A stretch of DNA of 64,000 nucleotides from Candidatus Eiseniibacteriota bacterium (lineage in GTDB: Bacteria; Orphanbacterota; Orphanbacteria; Orphanbacterales; Orphanbacteraceae): contig JAJCZU010000003.1 of NCBI GenBank assembly GCA_029262235.1, forward strand, positions 1-64,000. The letters are read 5' to 3'. Below are positions 53,237 to 62,042 of the stretch, piece by piece. The position numbers were made by a program, and so were the translations under genes. Within the stretch, counting starts at the first letter, position 1, and each line of letters opens with the position of its first letter. The notes beneath the pieces are model-generated. The model searched no databases. It was not told where the DNA came from and was given only the letters and a program-made list of their open reading frames with translations.

Positions 53237-53836
53237 ATGTCTTTAGTAGAAATGCTGATGTCGCAGCTCGGCGGCGGCAATCTCTCGTCTCTCAGCAAGG
53301 AAATCGGGTCTGATGAAGGCAAGACGGGCTCGGCCGTGGCCGCGGCGCTCCCGATGCTGATCAGCGCGCTCGCACAGAACGCGTCGAAGCCCGAAGGAGC
53401 CGCGTCGCTCCACAAGGCGCTCGAGAAGGATCACGACGGCAGCGCGCTCGACCAGCTGACCGGACTCTTTTCCAAGGCCTCGACCAAGGACGAAGGCGAC
53501 GGCATCCTGAAGCACGTGCTCGGGAACAGCCGCCCGCAGGTAGAAAAAGGGCTTTCGAGTTCGACCGGGCTCGACTCCGGTTCGTCCGCGAAGCTGCTCG
53601 CGATGCTGGCGCCCATGGTGCTCGGCGCCATCGGAAAAGCGCAGCGCCAGAGCAACATGGATTCGAATCAGCTCGCCGGTTATCTCGGCGGGGAACGCGA
53701 AGAAGTGCGCAAAGTCGCGCCGCGCAGCCTCGGTGCGCTCGAGTCACTGCTCGACGCCGACGGCGACGGCGATCTCGATATGAGCGACATCATGTCGCAG
53801 GGCGCGGGACTCCTCGGAAAACTCTTCGGTCGCTAG
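53237..53836 (+). CDS. DUF937 family protein
   Basis: ATG 53237 after GGAAGG gives 199 residues. DUF937 features: LVEMLMSQLGGGNLSSLSKEIG, AVAAALPMLISALAQNAS, HVLGNSRPQVEKGLSSSTGLD, AKLLAMLAPMVLGAIGKAQ. A C-terminal acidic loop DADGDGDLDMSDI fits an EF-hand/dockerin-type calcium site. Cytoplasmic, function unknown; grouped with kbp 26 nt downstream. Confidence 0.87.
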   Translation: MSLVEMLMSQLGGGNLSSLSKEIGSDEGKTGSAVAAALPMLISALAQNASKPEGAASLHKALEKDHDGSALDQLTGLFSKASTKDEGDGILKHVLGNSRPQVEKGLSSSTGLDSGSSAKLLAMLAPMVLGAIGKAQRQSNMDSNQLAGYLGGEREEVRKVAPRSLGALESLLDADGDGDLDMSDIMSQGAGLLGKLFGR

Positions 53837-53862
53837 ACCGGATACGAAAGGAAGGTAGCGAA

Positions 53863-54339
53863 ATGGGACTCATCAGTTTCGTAAAGGGAGCAGGCGAAAA
53901 GCTCCTCGACAAGATGACGGGCAAGGATCAGGAGAAACTGAACGCGAAGGAAAGCGTCGAGGTTGCGGGCCATCTCACGAAGGTCGTCAACACGATGGGC
54001 TTCGAAGTGCAGGACCTCGACATCAAATTCGATGCCGAAACCGACACGGCGACGGTAGCCGGCAAGACCGACTCGCAGTCGGCGCGTGAAAAGATCGTAC
54101 TGCTCGTCGGGAATACGCAGGGCGTGGCGAAGGTCGACGACCGTCTTACCGTCGAAACGCCGTCACCGGAAGCGACGTACTACACGGTGGTAAGTGGCGA
54201 TACGCTCGGTAAGATCGCAAAGGCGCATTACGGGAACGCGATGAAGTACCCGGTGATCTTCGAAGCGAACAAGCCGATGCTGAGCGACCCTGACAAGATC
54301 TACCCGGGCCAGGTTCTTCGCATCCCCGCGATCGACTAG
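53863..54339 (+). CDS. kbp: Kbp/YgaU-like BON-LysM protein
   Basis: 158 residues. Opening GLISFVKGAGEKLLDKMTG and the BON domain (KIVLLVGNTQGVAKVDDRL) followed by a LysM domain (YYTVVSGDTLGKIAKAHYGN...IFEANKPMLSDPDKIYPGQVLRIP) match E. coli Kbp (YgaU) along the whole length. Kbp binds potassium in the cytoplasm and is a stress-induced protein. Co-directional with the DUF937 gene; its last 4 nt overlap the convergent DUF6265 gene. Confidence 0.92.
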   Translation: MGLISFVKGAGEKLLDKMTGKDQEKLNAKESVEVAGHLTKVVNTMGFEVQDLDIKFDAETDTATVAGKTDSQSAREKIVLLVGNTQGVAKVDDRLTVETPSPEATYYTVVSGDTLGKIAKAHYGNAMKYPVIFEANKPMLSDPDKIYPGQVLRIPAID

Positions 54340-54854
54340 TCCGTCGAGTGCATTTCTTTTGCGCCTGTAAGGTGCGCGTCGGAGCGAGCGGGAAACCAGT
54401 ACCATTCGGATGACTGGGATTTCCCCTTCACGAGCCCTTCGATGCGCGCCCGCAGGCGCTCTTCATCCATCCAGTATATGATCCGCTGCGGAAAGTCGTG
54501 CGCCTTGTTCTCGAAGACCGCGCGGTTTCCTTCCCACTCGATCAGATGAAACGAACTCGCCGGACCGCCGCCCGGGCTTGCCACATAGTAGATCGCGCCT
54601 TCGTCTTCGATGATGCGCAGATATTCGAAGCCGGTACGATTGTCCCGCACCGAGCGGTTCACGCCCGCCATCATTCCGGCGCGCGCGTCCGTCCAGAATT
54701 CCTCCGACAGTCGCCCTTCCGTTTCGTAAACCCAGTGCCCCGTGAGAAAAGCGAGATGGTCCCATCGGAACGGTTCGGCAGCCCGCGCGCACGCGGCCGT
54801 CGCCAGCAGGGCCGCGACCAGAGCCACGACCGCAGTCGCGATACGGAATGTCAT
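54336..54854 (-). CDS. DUF6265-like exported protein
   Basis: ATG 54854 overlaps the MFS stop (ATGA); the rest of the track ORF is shadow. 172 residues: signal peptide (AVVALVAALLATAACARA), then FRWDHLAFLTGHWVYETEGRLSEEFWTDARAGMMAGVNR, FEYLRIIEDEGAIYYVASPGG and FENKAHDFPQRIIYW, the DUF6265 pattern. Lipocalin-like beta structure is likely. Translationally coupled to the transporter gene; ligand unknown. Confidence 0.8.
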   Translation of the reverse strand: MTFRIATAVVALVAALLATAACARAAEPFRWDHLAFLTGHWVYETEGRLSEEFWTDARAGMMAGVNRSVRDNRTGFEYLRIIEDEGAIYYVASPGGGPASSFHLIEWEGNRAVFENKAHDFPQRIIYWMDEERLRARIEGLVKGKSQSSEWYWFPARSDAHLTGAKEMHSTD

Positions 54855-56059
54855 GATGCCTCCTCGTCGCCCGGATGTTTCGAGTGAAACGTTTCGTAGC
54901 GGTGCTTCGGATCGATGGGCAGCAGAAGGACGAAGCCGGCGAACGTCAGCATCGCCGAAATCGCAAACGGCATGAACGGTCCGAAGGCGTCGTACAGCCA
55001 ACCCATCGAGATTCCGGAGATCGAGCGGCCGAGCCCCGTGATCCCCTGATTCAGCCCCTGAATTTTGCCCTGATCTTCGACATGAGTGTAGCGCGACAGG
55101 AGCGCCGTCATCGAAGGCGTGTTCAGCGACGCCCCGACGGCAATCACGGTAAGCGCCACCCAGAGCCAGACCACCGGGAGGTTCGGGACGAGCAGGGCGA
55201 TGCCGACGGCCGCGAGAAACGTGCCCCATTGCGCGAGAAAAACTTCGCCCAGCTTCGGCACGAGAAAACGGATCGCGCCTCCCTGCACGAGCGCCGAGAT
55301 CAGAAAGTAGAGCGCGAGCGCCTTTCCCGTCTGGGCCACGTCGAAGCCCCAGCGGTCCGCGGCCAGAATGACGAGCGTCCCCTGCAGGACCGATGTGCCC
55401 GTGCTCCCGACGAGCGTCGAGAACAGCATGCGGCCGACGCCGCTGTGAGCGAATGCCTGGCGCCAGAGCCGCAGGCTGTTCGTTCGTCTTCGCAGATGAG
55501 TGGCAACGTGCGGGGCCGTTTCGGGGAGGAGCAGCGCAATGATCAGCGCCCCCCCTTCGAGGCCGATGTTGAACACGCCGATGAACGCGTTCGACGTGGC
55601 GCTGGCGATCAAACCGCCGGCGAGCGGCCCGAGAATGAAGCCGAGACCGGCCGTCGCCCCCAGAATGCCGAGCCCCTTCGCGCGGTCTTCGGGCTTCATC
55701 GTATCCGCGATGATCGCCGTAGCGACCGTGAGCTGCGTGCCGAACAGGCCGACGATCGCGCGCGCGACCAGGAACCATCCCAGCGTCGGCGCGTACGCCC
55801 ACCCCGCGTACCCGATGATCGATCCCAGAATGCCCGCCACGAGAATGGGCTTCCGTCCGATCTTGTCGCTCCAGTCGCCCCAGATGGGCTGCAGGAAGAT
55901 CTTCGGAGCGGCGGTGAAGAAGAAGCAGAGCGTGATATGGAACGCGGTGCCGCCGAGTTCGCGCACGTAATACGCGATGACGGGGAACGTCGCTCCCAGC
56001 GCTACGAGCTCCAGGAGGAGCATGAGCGGAAGCAGTGCCGGGGGACGGTTCGGTTTCAT
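54851..56059 (-). CDS. Major facilitator superfamily drug/metabolite efflux transporter (TetA-like)
   Basis: 402 residues, twelve hydrophobic segments. Motif A between TM2 and TM3 reads GDWSDKIGRKPIL; ILGATAGLGFILGPLAGGL is the motif-C-like glycine/proline helix of antiporters, both typical of the TetA/DHA1 drug-proton antiporters. Substrate unknown. Two-gene unit with the DUF6265 protein. Confidence 0.9.
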   Translation of the reverse strand: MKPNRPPALLPLMLLLELVALGATFPVIAYYVRELGGTAFHITLCFFFTAAPKIFLQPIWGDWSDKIGRKPILVAGILGSIIGYAGWAYAPTLGWFLVARAIVGLFGTQLTVATAIIADTMKPEDRAKGLGILGATAGLGFILGPLAGGLIASATSNAFIGVFNIGLEGGALIIALLLPETAPHVATHLRRRTNSLRLWRQAFAHSGVGRMLFSTLVGSTGTSVLQGTLVILAADRWGFDVAQTGKALALYFLISALVQGGAIRFLVPKLGEVFLAQWGTFLAAVGIALLVPNLPVVWLWVALTVIAVGASLNTPSMTALLSRYTHVEDQGKIQGLNQGITGLGRSISGISMGWLYDAFGPFMPFAISAMLTFAGFVLLLPIDPKHRYETFHSKHPGDEEAS

Positions 56060-56230
56060 GACGGCTCATGGTACGGGAGGGAGTGCGGTACCACAAGGAC
56101 GCGCCCGTGGATAACGGGCGGGGCACGAAGAGGAGTGAGCGGGCCCGATTCGATGAAGAGGCCGAATTGATCAGGAATCGCCATTCTTCACGCCTCTGGC
56201 CTTTCGCTGACTCACTCCATGATCCCTCAA

Positions 56231-56259
56231 TTGTCTCGTTCACTGGAATTGAGTATAAT
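56231..56259 (+). promoter_or_regulatory. Strong sigma70-like promoter for the 56334-57881 gene
   Basis: TTGTCT (56231-56236), 17-nt spacer, perfect TATAAT (56254-56259). Transcript would start near 56266, giving a leader of about 68 nt. The best promoter match in the window. The rest of the 274-nt gap between the divergent MFS and this gene shows nothing else clear. Confidence 0.65.
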
Positions 56260-56333
56260 AGAGACTCTCCTCTACTCCCGTGCCCGCCCCTCCCGGCTGG
56301 CCGCCAGTTGATCCATTGCATCCCGGGACCGGT

Positions 56334-57881
56334 ATGAAAACAGCCCTTTTCTCCATTCTGCTGCTGCTTCTCGTCGCTCCGCTTGCACAGCCCGGGGCGC
56401 AGCTGCTTCCGGACGGTTTTGCGATCGAACAGATCGTGAAGGGGCCGTTCACGGGGCAGCCGGTCGGCTTCGACATTCTGGCGGACGGCCGGATTCTGTT
56501 CATCGAGCTGCAGGGAAACGTGCGGATCGCGCCAGTGGGCGCCTACCCGATCGCGGGTGACTCGATCCACTCGTTCCCGGACGTTCTCGTCGAGACGGAA
56601 CGGGGGCTGCTGGGAGTAGCGGGCGATCCCGACTGGCCGGACGAACCTTACTTTTACTTCTATTACTCGGGGACGGATTCCGCGTCGCACATCGTACGGT
56701 TCACCGTGACGGGTATCGGCGTGAACCTGCCTACAAGCACCGCCCTGACGCTGACCGAGCGTTATGAAATCCTCACGATTCCTGATTTTGACGGCAGTCA
56801 CAACGGAGGCACGATCCGGTTCGGACCGGACGAGAATCTGTACGTGAGCAACGGCGACGACAAGGATATATGCAGCGCGCAGGATCGCAGTTCATGGAAT
56901 GGGTCGATCCTGCGACTCGACCTGGACGATCTGCCGTCCGCCGGCCCCGGCGGCCCGCCGCCGATAGCGGACATCACGCCGGACGACAATCCGTTCATCG
57001 GGCATGTCGATCAGACCGCGCATTTGATCTGGGCGTTCGGATTGCGCAACCCGTTTCGCTTTACGATCGATGCTGTTACCAACGATGTGTTTGTCGGTGA
57101 CGTGGGGAGCAACACGTGGGAAGAGGCGAACCGCGTGCCGTTCGACAGCGCCGGCACGAACTTCGGCTGGCCCTGGTTCGAAGGGCCCGACCCGAATAAC
57201 TTTTGTGACAGTGCAACGGCTTTCACTCCGCCTTTTCACGTGTTCCCGCATATGGAGCCGTTCCCGGCCATTATCACGGGCGGCCCTGTCTATCGCGACG
57301 TGATCGCTTCGGATCTGCGTTTCGGGCCCGCATACGACGGCGACTACTTCTTCATCGAGCCGAATCTGCAGTGGATCGGGCGCGTCAAGAACACCGGAGG
57401 GACATGGAGTGTGCCGCCGCCGGTTCCCGGACAGCCCGACTCCACGAAATGGGCCGACCAGATCGGGGGGTACGCGACGGATATGCAGCTGGGGGCTGAC
57501 GGCGCGATCTATATGATGTACCTGTCGACCGGAACGCTCAGCCGCGGCATTCACCGCATCGTGAGCGACTACACCGCGACCAGCATCGATCCGGGGCGTC
57601 CGCTGTCGCTCATGCGTTCAAGCGCGCATCCGAACCCCGCGCCCGCCGAAGGGACCACGATTCAGTATCGCCTGCCCTCGGACGCAGCGGTCGACCTCGC
57701 GATCTACGATGTGCGCGGCCGCCTGGTCCGCACACTGCGCGCGGGCCGAGCCACGAACGGCTCACTTCACTGGGACGGGCGCGCCGAAAGCGGACGCTCC
57801 GTCGCTTCCGGCCTCTACTACTACACGATCACGGCACCGAACGGTGTTCGCTCGACCGGCAAAATCTCACTCGTTCGATAG
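56334..57881 (+). CDS. Secreted glucose/sorbosone dehydrogenase-like beta-propeller with sorting domain (second copy)
   Basis: ATG 56334 gives 515 residues with a signal peptide (LFSILLLLLVAPLAQPGA). The PQQ sugar dehydrogenase-like fold is shown by LPDGFAIEQIVKGPFTGQPVGFDIL, ETERGLLGVAGDPDW, GSHNGGTIRFGPDENLYVSNGD, LIWAFGLRNPFRFTID and GTNFGWPW. It lacks some residues of the 31614 homologue (for example GLGDGG becomes SNGDDK), so enzyme activity is uncertain. Ends with the FlgD-like module (LAIYDVRGRLVRTL, GLYYYTI, KISLVR). Secreted. Confidence 0.87.
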   Translation: MKTALFSILLLLLVAPLAQPGAQLLPDGFAIEQIVKGPFTGQPVGFDILADGRILFIELQGNVRIAPVGAYPIAGDSIHSFPDVLVETERGLLGVAGDPDWPDEPYFYFYYSGTDSASHIVRFTVTGIGVNLPTSTALTLTERYEILTIPDFDGSHNGGTIRFGPDENLYVSNGDDKDICSAQDRSSWNGSILRLDLDDLPSAGPGGPPPIADITPDDNPFIGHVDQTAHLIWAFGLRNPFRFTIDAVTNDVFVGDVGSNTWEEANRVPFDSAGTNFGWPWFEGPDPNNFCDSATAFTPPFHVFPHMEPFPAIITGGPVYRDVIASDLRFGPAYDGDYFFIEPNLQWIGRVKNTGGTWSVPPPVPGQPDSTKWADQIGGYATDMQLGADGAIYMMYLSTGTLSRGIHRIVSDYTATSIDPGRPLSLMRSSAHPNPAPAEGTTIQYRLPSDAAVDLAIYDVRGRLVRTLRAGRATNGSLHWDGRAESGRSVASGLYYYTITAPNGVRSTGKISLVR

Positions 57882-57903
57882 CAAGGGCGCGATTCGCTTC
57901 CTG

Positions 57904-57966
57904 GCCCGACACCAGCGGATGCCGGCCCGACACCAGCGGATGCCGGCACGACGCCAGCGGATGCGC
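57904..57966. repeat. Three 21-bp tandem repeats
   Basis: GCCCGACACCAGCGGATGCCG twice in a row (57904-57924, 57925-57945), then GCACGACGCCAGCGGATGCGC (57946-57966). Starts 23 nt after the preceding stop codon. Core AGCGGATGCCG is shared with the 33.2-kb repeats. Confidence 0.85.
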
Positions 57967-58125
57967 GACTTCGCGATCCCTGGCCGACCGCCTTTGGCAT
58001 CGCAAGGTCGTGTGTTTTGCGTGTGCTCACTTCTGTTGCCGGAGGATGATACGAAAGTCGGTGCGCCGAAAGGCTTGTCGGCTCAAGCTTGGTCTCGCTT
58101 GCCGCGCATCCGCTGGCGTCGTGCC
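57945..58125. repeat. Perfect 23-bp inverted repeat around a 135-bp spacer
   Basis: The third 21-bp unit extended to 57945-57967 (GGCACGACGCCAGCGGATGC...) has an exact reverse complement at 58103-58125. The spacer 57968-58102 carries no ORF of note. The layout is like a small non-autonomous mobile element or a folded RNA. Confidence 0.8.
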
Positions 58126-58378
58126 TGGAGGCGCCGGGCAACGATGAACCGGCCGAACTGGCCCGCTGCCGCGGCACGACAGGGCGAGGGCGGAGCGGAG
58201 GCGTCGGCGCGCGTATCCTCGGAAAGCGTCCTGTCCCCTCCTGATTCTTCACGCTGCAAAGCGAATCGTGAGGCGGGCGGCGGAACACTCCCCCGCAGTC
58301 CCGAGCCCCATTGGAGGCGCCGGGCAACGATGAACCGGCCGAACTGGCCCGCTGCCGCGGCACGACAGGGCGAGGGCG
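58126..58378. repeat. 67-bp perfect direct repeat, two copies
   Basis: 58126-58192 and 58312-58378 are identical over 67 bp (TGGAGGCGCCGGGCAACGAT... to ...GGGCGAGGGCG), separated by 119 bp. The first copy abuts the inverted repeat arm ending at 58125. Confidence 0.85.
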
Positions 58379-58441
58379 AGGAGGAGTGTTTCGTCGCCCA
58401 CGCTGTTGCTCGCCCTCATTGCGAGGGCGAGGAGGAGTGTT
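58370..58441. repeat. 21-bp direct repeat with embedded hairpin upstream of the pseudokinase
   Basis: GCGAGGGCGAGGAGGAGTGTT occurs at 58370-58390 and 58421-58441. Between them CTCGCCCTC (58409-58417) pairs with GAGGGCGAG (58423-58431) on a 5-nt loop. Together with the two entries above this fills the 688-nt gene-free region 57882-58569, where no credible coding frame was found. Confidence 0.8.
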
Positions 58442-58569
58442 CCGCCGCCCGCCAACCGAACGCTCCGATTCGGGATTTCCCCTCGAATTGTCAGGCTTAA
58501 TTTGCGACCCTCAGGGGGCTGTCATGATTACAGAGGACTCCGGGCGATCCGGAGGCCGGGCGGGAGCGT

Positions 58570-60567
58570 ATGCAGAACTGGACGGGAAAGACGATTGCGG
58601 ATCGCTACGAGGTCCTCGAGAGAATCGGGGATGGCGGGTTCGCGTCGGTCTGGAAGGCGCGGGAGATCAGACCGGGCGCCGAAGTGGCAATCAAGATTCT
58701 GCATGACGAACACGCGGAAGACGAAGCGTTCGTAAAGTCGTTCTTCGAACAGGCCAACCGTTTTGCGAAGTATCGCGACCGGGCGGGCCTCAGCACGGTG
58801 CTGGATTTCGGGACCGACAAGGACACGGGCGCCGTCTATATCGCGATGAGCCTGCTCGGTGAATCGCTCGAAAATCGCCTGTCGACAGAAACGAAACTGG
58901 ACGCGGGCGAATGCAGGCGCCTGGCGCGCGAAGTGTCGTCGGCGCTCGCCGTGCTGCATGCCGACGGTGTCGTGCATCAGAATCTGAACGCCCGCAATAT
59001 CCTCGCCCGCCCGGGCGACGGGCGGTTCGTGCTCACGGATTTCGGCGTCGGTCTCGTCGGCGAAGCGCTCGAGCGGACCGCGCGCACGATGGACCTGAAT
59101 CAGTCGGACATCTGGGCGTACACCTCACCGGAACAGATCAAGTCGGCGACTCCCGAGGAAATCGGCCCCCCGGCCGACTATTATGCTCTCGGGGTGACGC
59201 TCTACCGCGCGGCGACAGGAAGCTTTCCGTTCGTCCCGCGCGTTCCGCAGGTCTTGATGGACCACATCAACGAGCCGCCTCCCGATCCGGCGACGATCGA
59301 GCCCGGGATCGAGCCGAACATGCGTGCCCTGATCCTGCAGTGCCTGGCGAAGGATCCGGCCGCGCGTCCGGGGTCACCGGCGGATGTGGATGCCGCGCTC
59401 AGCGCACCCGTTGCCGGCCCGGCCGCAGCGGGCGGGGGAGGTGGGGGCGCGCGCACCGGTCTGATCGCCGCGGGAATCGTCGCCCTGATCGCCGCGGGAT
59501 TTTTCGGCTTTCGCATGTTCGGCGGCGAGGAAGGGGATTCGTATGCGATCCGTACCGCGCCGGCAGGCGCGATCTACCGGGTTTACGAAGGGGAGAAGCA
59601 GCGTTTCTCCGAAGCGATCCGCAAGGGAACGAGTCCGTCGTCGTTCCAGCTTCCGCCAGGCGCCTATTCGCTCGATCTCGACCTGGACGGGTATTTTTCA
59701 TGGAGCGGCGAACCGTTCGAAGTGGGCCCGGGCGACACGCTGCCGAGCTTCCGGCTCGACCGCAAGAACCGCGTGACCGTCGAGACCACGCCTCCGGGGG
59801 CCCTGGTCGTTCTCCGTGCGATCGAAACGCGCGAAACCAGGAGCGTGGACGGACAGGAGGCGTCGTTTTACCCGGTGCGCCCCGGGCGTTACGAACTCGA
59901 GGCGTCACTCGAGGACTACGACCTCTATCGCGATACGATTACAGTCGCCGACCAGGACCGCACGATCTCCGTCACACTTCCGGAAAAGACAGGCAAGCCC
60001 GTGTGGATCTTCACGCTTCCGGACGGCGCGAGCGTGGCGATCGACGGGACGCCGGTTTCGATTCCCACAAACTGCTTCATCGAAGACGTCCCGTTCGGAT
60101 TTCGCACGTTCACGTTCTCGCGCCTCGGCTACGCGACGTTCGACACGAGCATTGCGATCGTACCCGACGGCGGCGTCGATACGGTTGCGGTGGAGCTCGG
60201 GGAGAGCGCCGATCCCGTGCGTTCGGCGCGGTCGGCGAATCTCAGCGCGGTTCATCGCCTGGTGCGCGAGTATTCCGTCGCGATCGAAAACGAAAACATC
60301 GCCTCTCTGAAGTCTCTGATCCGTGAATTCCCGTCCGAAGAGGAGCGCTTCTGGACGCGTTACTTCGGCGCGGCCGACAGGATCGACGCGACAGCCCTGA
60401 TCCTGCGGCAGGATGTCCGCGAGCGGACGGCGGAACTCGACGTGCGTCTCTTTCTCGACTACCGGGACAAGCGCGGCGCGGCGATGGAGTCGTCACTGGA
60501 ATACACGGTGGAACTCGAAAAGGTGAAGGATGCCTGGCACATCAACCGAACGAAGCCGCGCGGGTAA
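58570..60567 (+). CDS. Membrane-bound Ser/Thr kinase-like protein, probable pseudokinase, with PEGA repeats
   Basis: 665 residues. N-lobe: glycine loop GDGGFASVWKA and VAIK Lys about 42. The catalytic loop, normally HRDLKPxN, reads HQNLNARN (136-143): the catalytic Asp is Asn138 and the loop Lys is Asn140. DFG (157-159) and the metal Asn143 remain, as does APE-like SPEQ. Phosphotransfer is therefore doubtful though ATP binding may persist. A Gly-rich linker and one membrane helix (about 298-318) follow, then PEGA-type beta repeats (VTVETTPPGALVVL, WIFTLPDGASVAIDGTPV) and an NTF2-like end outside the membrane. Likely a sensor or scaffold. Stops 2 nt from the convergent next gene. Confidence 0.88.
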   Translation: MQNWTGKTIADRYEVLERIGDGGFASVWKAREIRPGAEVAIKILHDEHAEDEAFVKSFFEQANRFAKYRDRAGLSTVLDFGTDKDTGAVYIAMSLLGESLENRLSTETKLDAGECRRLAREVSSALAVLHADGVVHQNLNARNILARPGDGRFVLTDFGVGLVGEALERTARTMDLNQSDIWAYTSPEQIKSATPEEIGPPADYYALGVTLYRAATGSFPFVPRVPQVLMDHINEPPPDPATIEPGIEPNMRALILQCLAKDPAARPGSPADVDAALSAPVAGPAAAGGGGGGARTGLIAAGIVALIAAGFFGFRMFGGEEGDSYAIRTAPAGAIYRVYEGEKQRFSEAIRKGTSPSSFQLPPGAYSLDLDLDGYFSWSGEPFEVGPGDTLPSFRLDRKNRVTVETTPPGALVVLRAIETRETRSVDGQEASFYPVRPGRYELEASLEDYDLYRDTITVADQDRTISVTLPEKTGKPVWIFTLPDGASVAIDGTPVSIPTNCFIEDVPFGFRTFTFSRLGYATFDTSIAIVPDGGVDTVAVELGESADPVRSARSANLSAVHRLVREYSVAIENENIASLKSLIREFPSEEERFWTRYFGAADRIDATALILRQDVRERTAELDVRLFLDYRDKRGAAMESSLEYTVELEKVKDAWHINRTKPRG

Positions 60568-60569
60568 GT

Positions 60570-62033
60570 CTAAGGAAACGTGAGGTCGCGCACTTCGGCC
60601 GTGTCGCGATGAATCATGCGAATGCGGTGGTTGTTCGTGTCGGGCACGAGCAGCACGTCGCCGACCGCGTCGAGACCGCCCGGCTCGAACAGCAGCTCCC
60701 GGCTCCCGTCCCCGAAAAACGTCGTGATGGTCTTCGTCTCCCAGTCGATCCGCTTGACCTTGTTGTTGAACGTGTCCGCGATATAGATCGCGCCGTGCAG
60801 AAATACGGCGCCGAGCGGATGCTGCAGCAGCGCGTCCTCGAGCGGACCGTCCTTGTCGCCGAAGTCGAACAGCCCGCGCCCCATCACCGTGAACACTTCC
60901 ATCTTTTCGAGATCCGCAAAGCGAATGGAGCTCACCTCGCTGTCGGCGAACAGGACGGCGTGACCGAGCGGGGCGAGCGAAGACGGCTGCGCGAGCTGCG
61001 CTTCCTTGAACGGGCCGTCGACGTGATTCTCGTGGCCGGAGCCGACGAGCGGAAAGAAAACGGGGCGCGTCGGCTCGTACGCCCAGATCTGGTGCGCCCC
61101 TGCAACGGAAACCAGAATGACGTCGCCGAGGGCGAGGCAGTCCCATGGTGAGCGCACCGCAAGCTCGAGCGGGCCTTCACCACCGGGGTGCGGTTCCGAG
61201 CCGCCCGTTCCCGCGAGTGTCGTCACGCGTTTCGTCTCGAGGTCGATGCCACGCAGAAGATGGTTTTCGGTGTCGGCCACATACACGACGGTTCCCATAC
61301 GGTCGACTCCCTGGGGTCGGCGGAAACTCGCGGCGTCGTACGCGCCGTCCTGCTTCCCGACGCCTCCGCCGCCGACCGCTTCGTACGACTCGATAACCGG
61401 CCAACCGTCCTTTTCGAATGAAACGTTCGCGAGCAGAATGCGATGATGACCGGTGTCGGTAATGGCCAGAAGCGGTTTGTCATTCTCTTCGCGCGGCGGC
61501 AGCACGCGTACTTTGCCCGGATACGAAAGGAACGATTCCGTGCCGGCATGCGGTTTTGCGAAGACGCGTTTCTCGCTCGCCAGCACGTCGCTGAAACGGT
61601 CCCGTTCGAGAACATCCGCGATGCGCTTTCCGAGGTCGGCCTCGTTCGGCTCACCCGGCATCGTCTGCACGATCTTCCCCTCGGCGTCGATCAGCACGAG
61701 CGTGGGCCACGCGCGAATCGCATACTGCTGCCAGAGGTCGTGATCGCTGTCAACAAGCACGGGGTGATCGATGCCGTGGCGCGCGATCGCGGCGCGAATG
61801 TTGGCGGGATCTTTCTCTTCGTCGAACTTCGCGGCGTGCACACCGATCACATGAAACGGTTCGTCACGAAAACGCTCCTCGAGCCTGTGCAGAACGGGCA
61901 GCACGTGCATGCAGTTCACGCAGCAGTACGTCCAGAAATCGAGCAGGACGACGTGGCCGCGCAGATCGTCCCACGCGATCGGAGCGTCTGTATTCAGCCA
62001 GGTCGCTTCAGTGGGAAAGGAGGGGGCTTTCAT
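60570..62033 (-). CDS. NHLRC2-like thioredoxin-fold / NHL-repeat protein
   Basis: 487 residues without signal peptide. Residues about 1-150 form a thioredoxin domain with FWTYCCVNCMHVLP (CxxC preceded by Cys) and AWPTLVLIDAEGKIV. Residues 170-487 are NHL beta-propeller repeats (LLAITDTGHHRILLANV, VYVADTENHLLRGIDLETKRV, LLVPDTNNHRIRMIHRDT). Same order as NHLRC2 proteins of animals and many bacteria, whose exact reaction is not settled; a thiol-redox or sensing role is likely. Convergent with the pseudokinase gene. Confidence 0.9.
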   Translation of the reverse strand: MKAPSFPTEATWLNTDAPIAWDDLRGHVVLLDFWTYCCVNCMHVLPVLHRLEERFRDEPFHVIGVHAAKFDEEKDPANIRAAIARHGIDHPVLVDSDHDLWQQYAIRAWPTLVLIDAEGKIVQTMPGEPNEADLGKRIADVLERDRFSDVLASEKRVFAKPHAGTESFLSYPGKVRVLPPREENDKPLLAITDTGHHRILLANVSFEKDGWPVIESYEAVGGGGVGKQDGAYDAASFRRPQGVDRMGTVVYVADTENHLLRGIDLETKRVTTLAGTGGSEPHPGGEGPLELAVRSPWDCLALGDVILVSVAGAHQIWAYEPTRPVFFPLVGSGHENHVDGPFKEAQLAQPSSLAPLGHAVLFADSEVSSIRFADLEKMEVFTVMGRGLFDFGDKDGPLEDALLQHPLGAVFLHGAIYIADTFNNKVKRIDWETKTITTFFGDGSRELLFEPGGLDAVGDVLLVPDTNNHRIRMIHRDTAEVRDLTFP

Positions 62034-62042
62034 CGTGTGACT

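Noticed and set aside
54855-56801. Upstream extension of the DUF6265 ORF across the MFS gene
   Set aside because: It is an alternate frame of the transporter gene; the signal peptide and coupling place the start at 54854.
57904-57966. Tandem repeats as a CRISPR array
   Set aside because: Units follow each other directly without unique spacers, and no cas genes are in the window.
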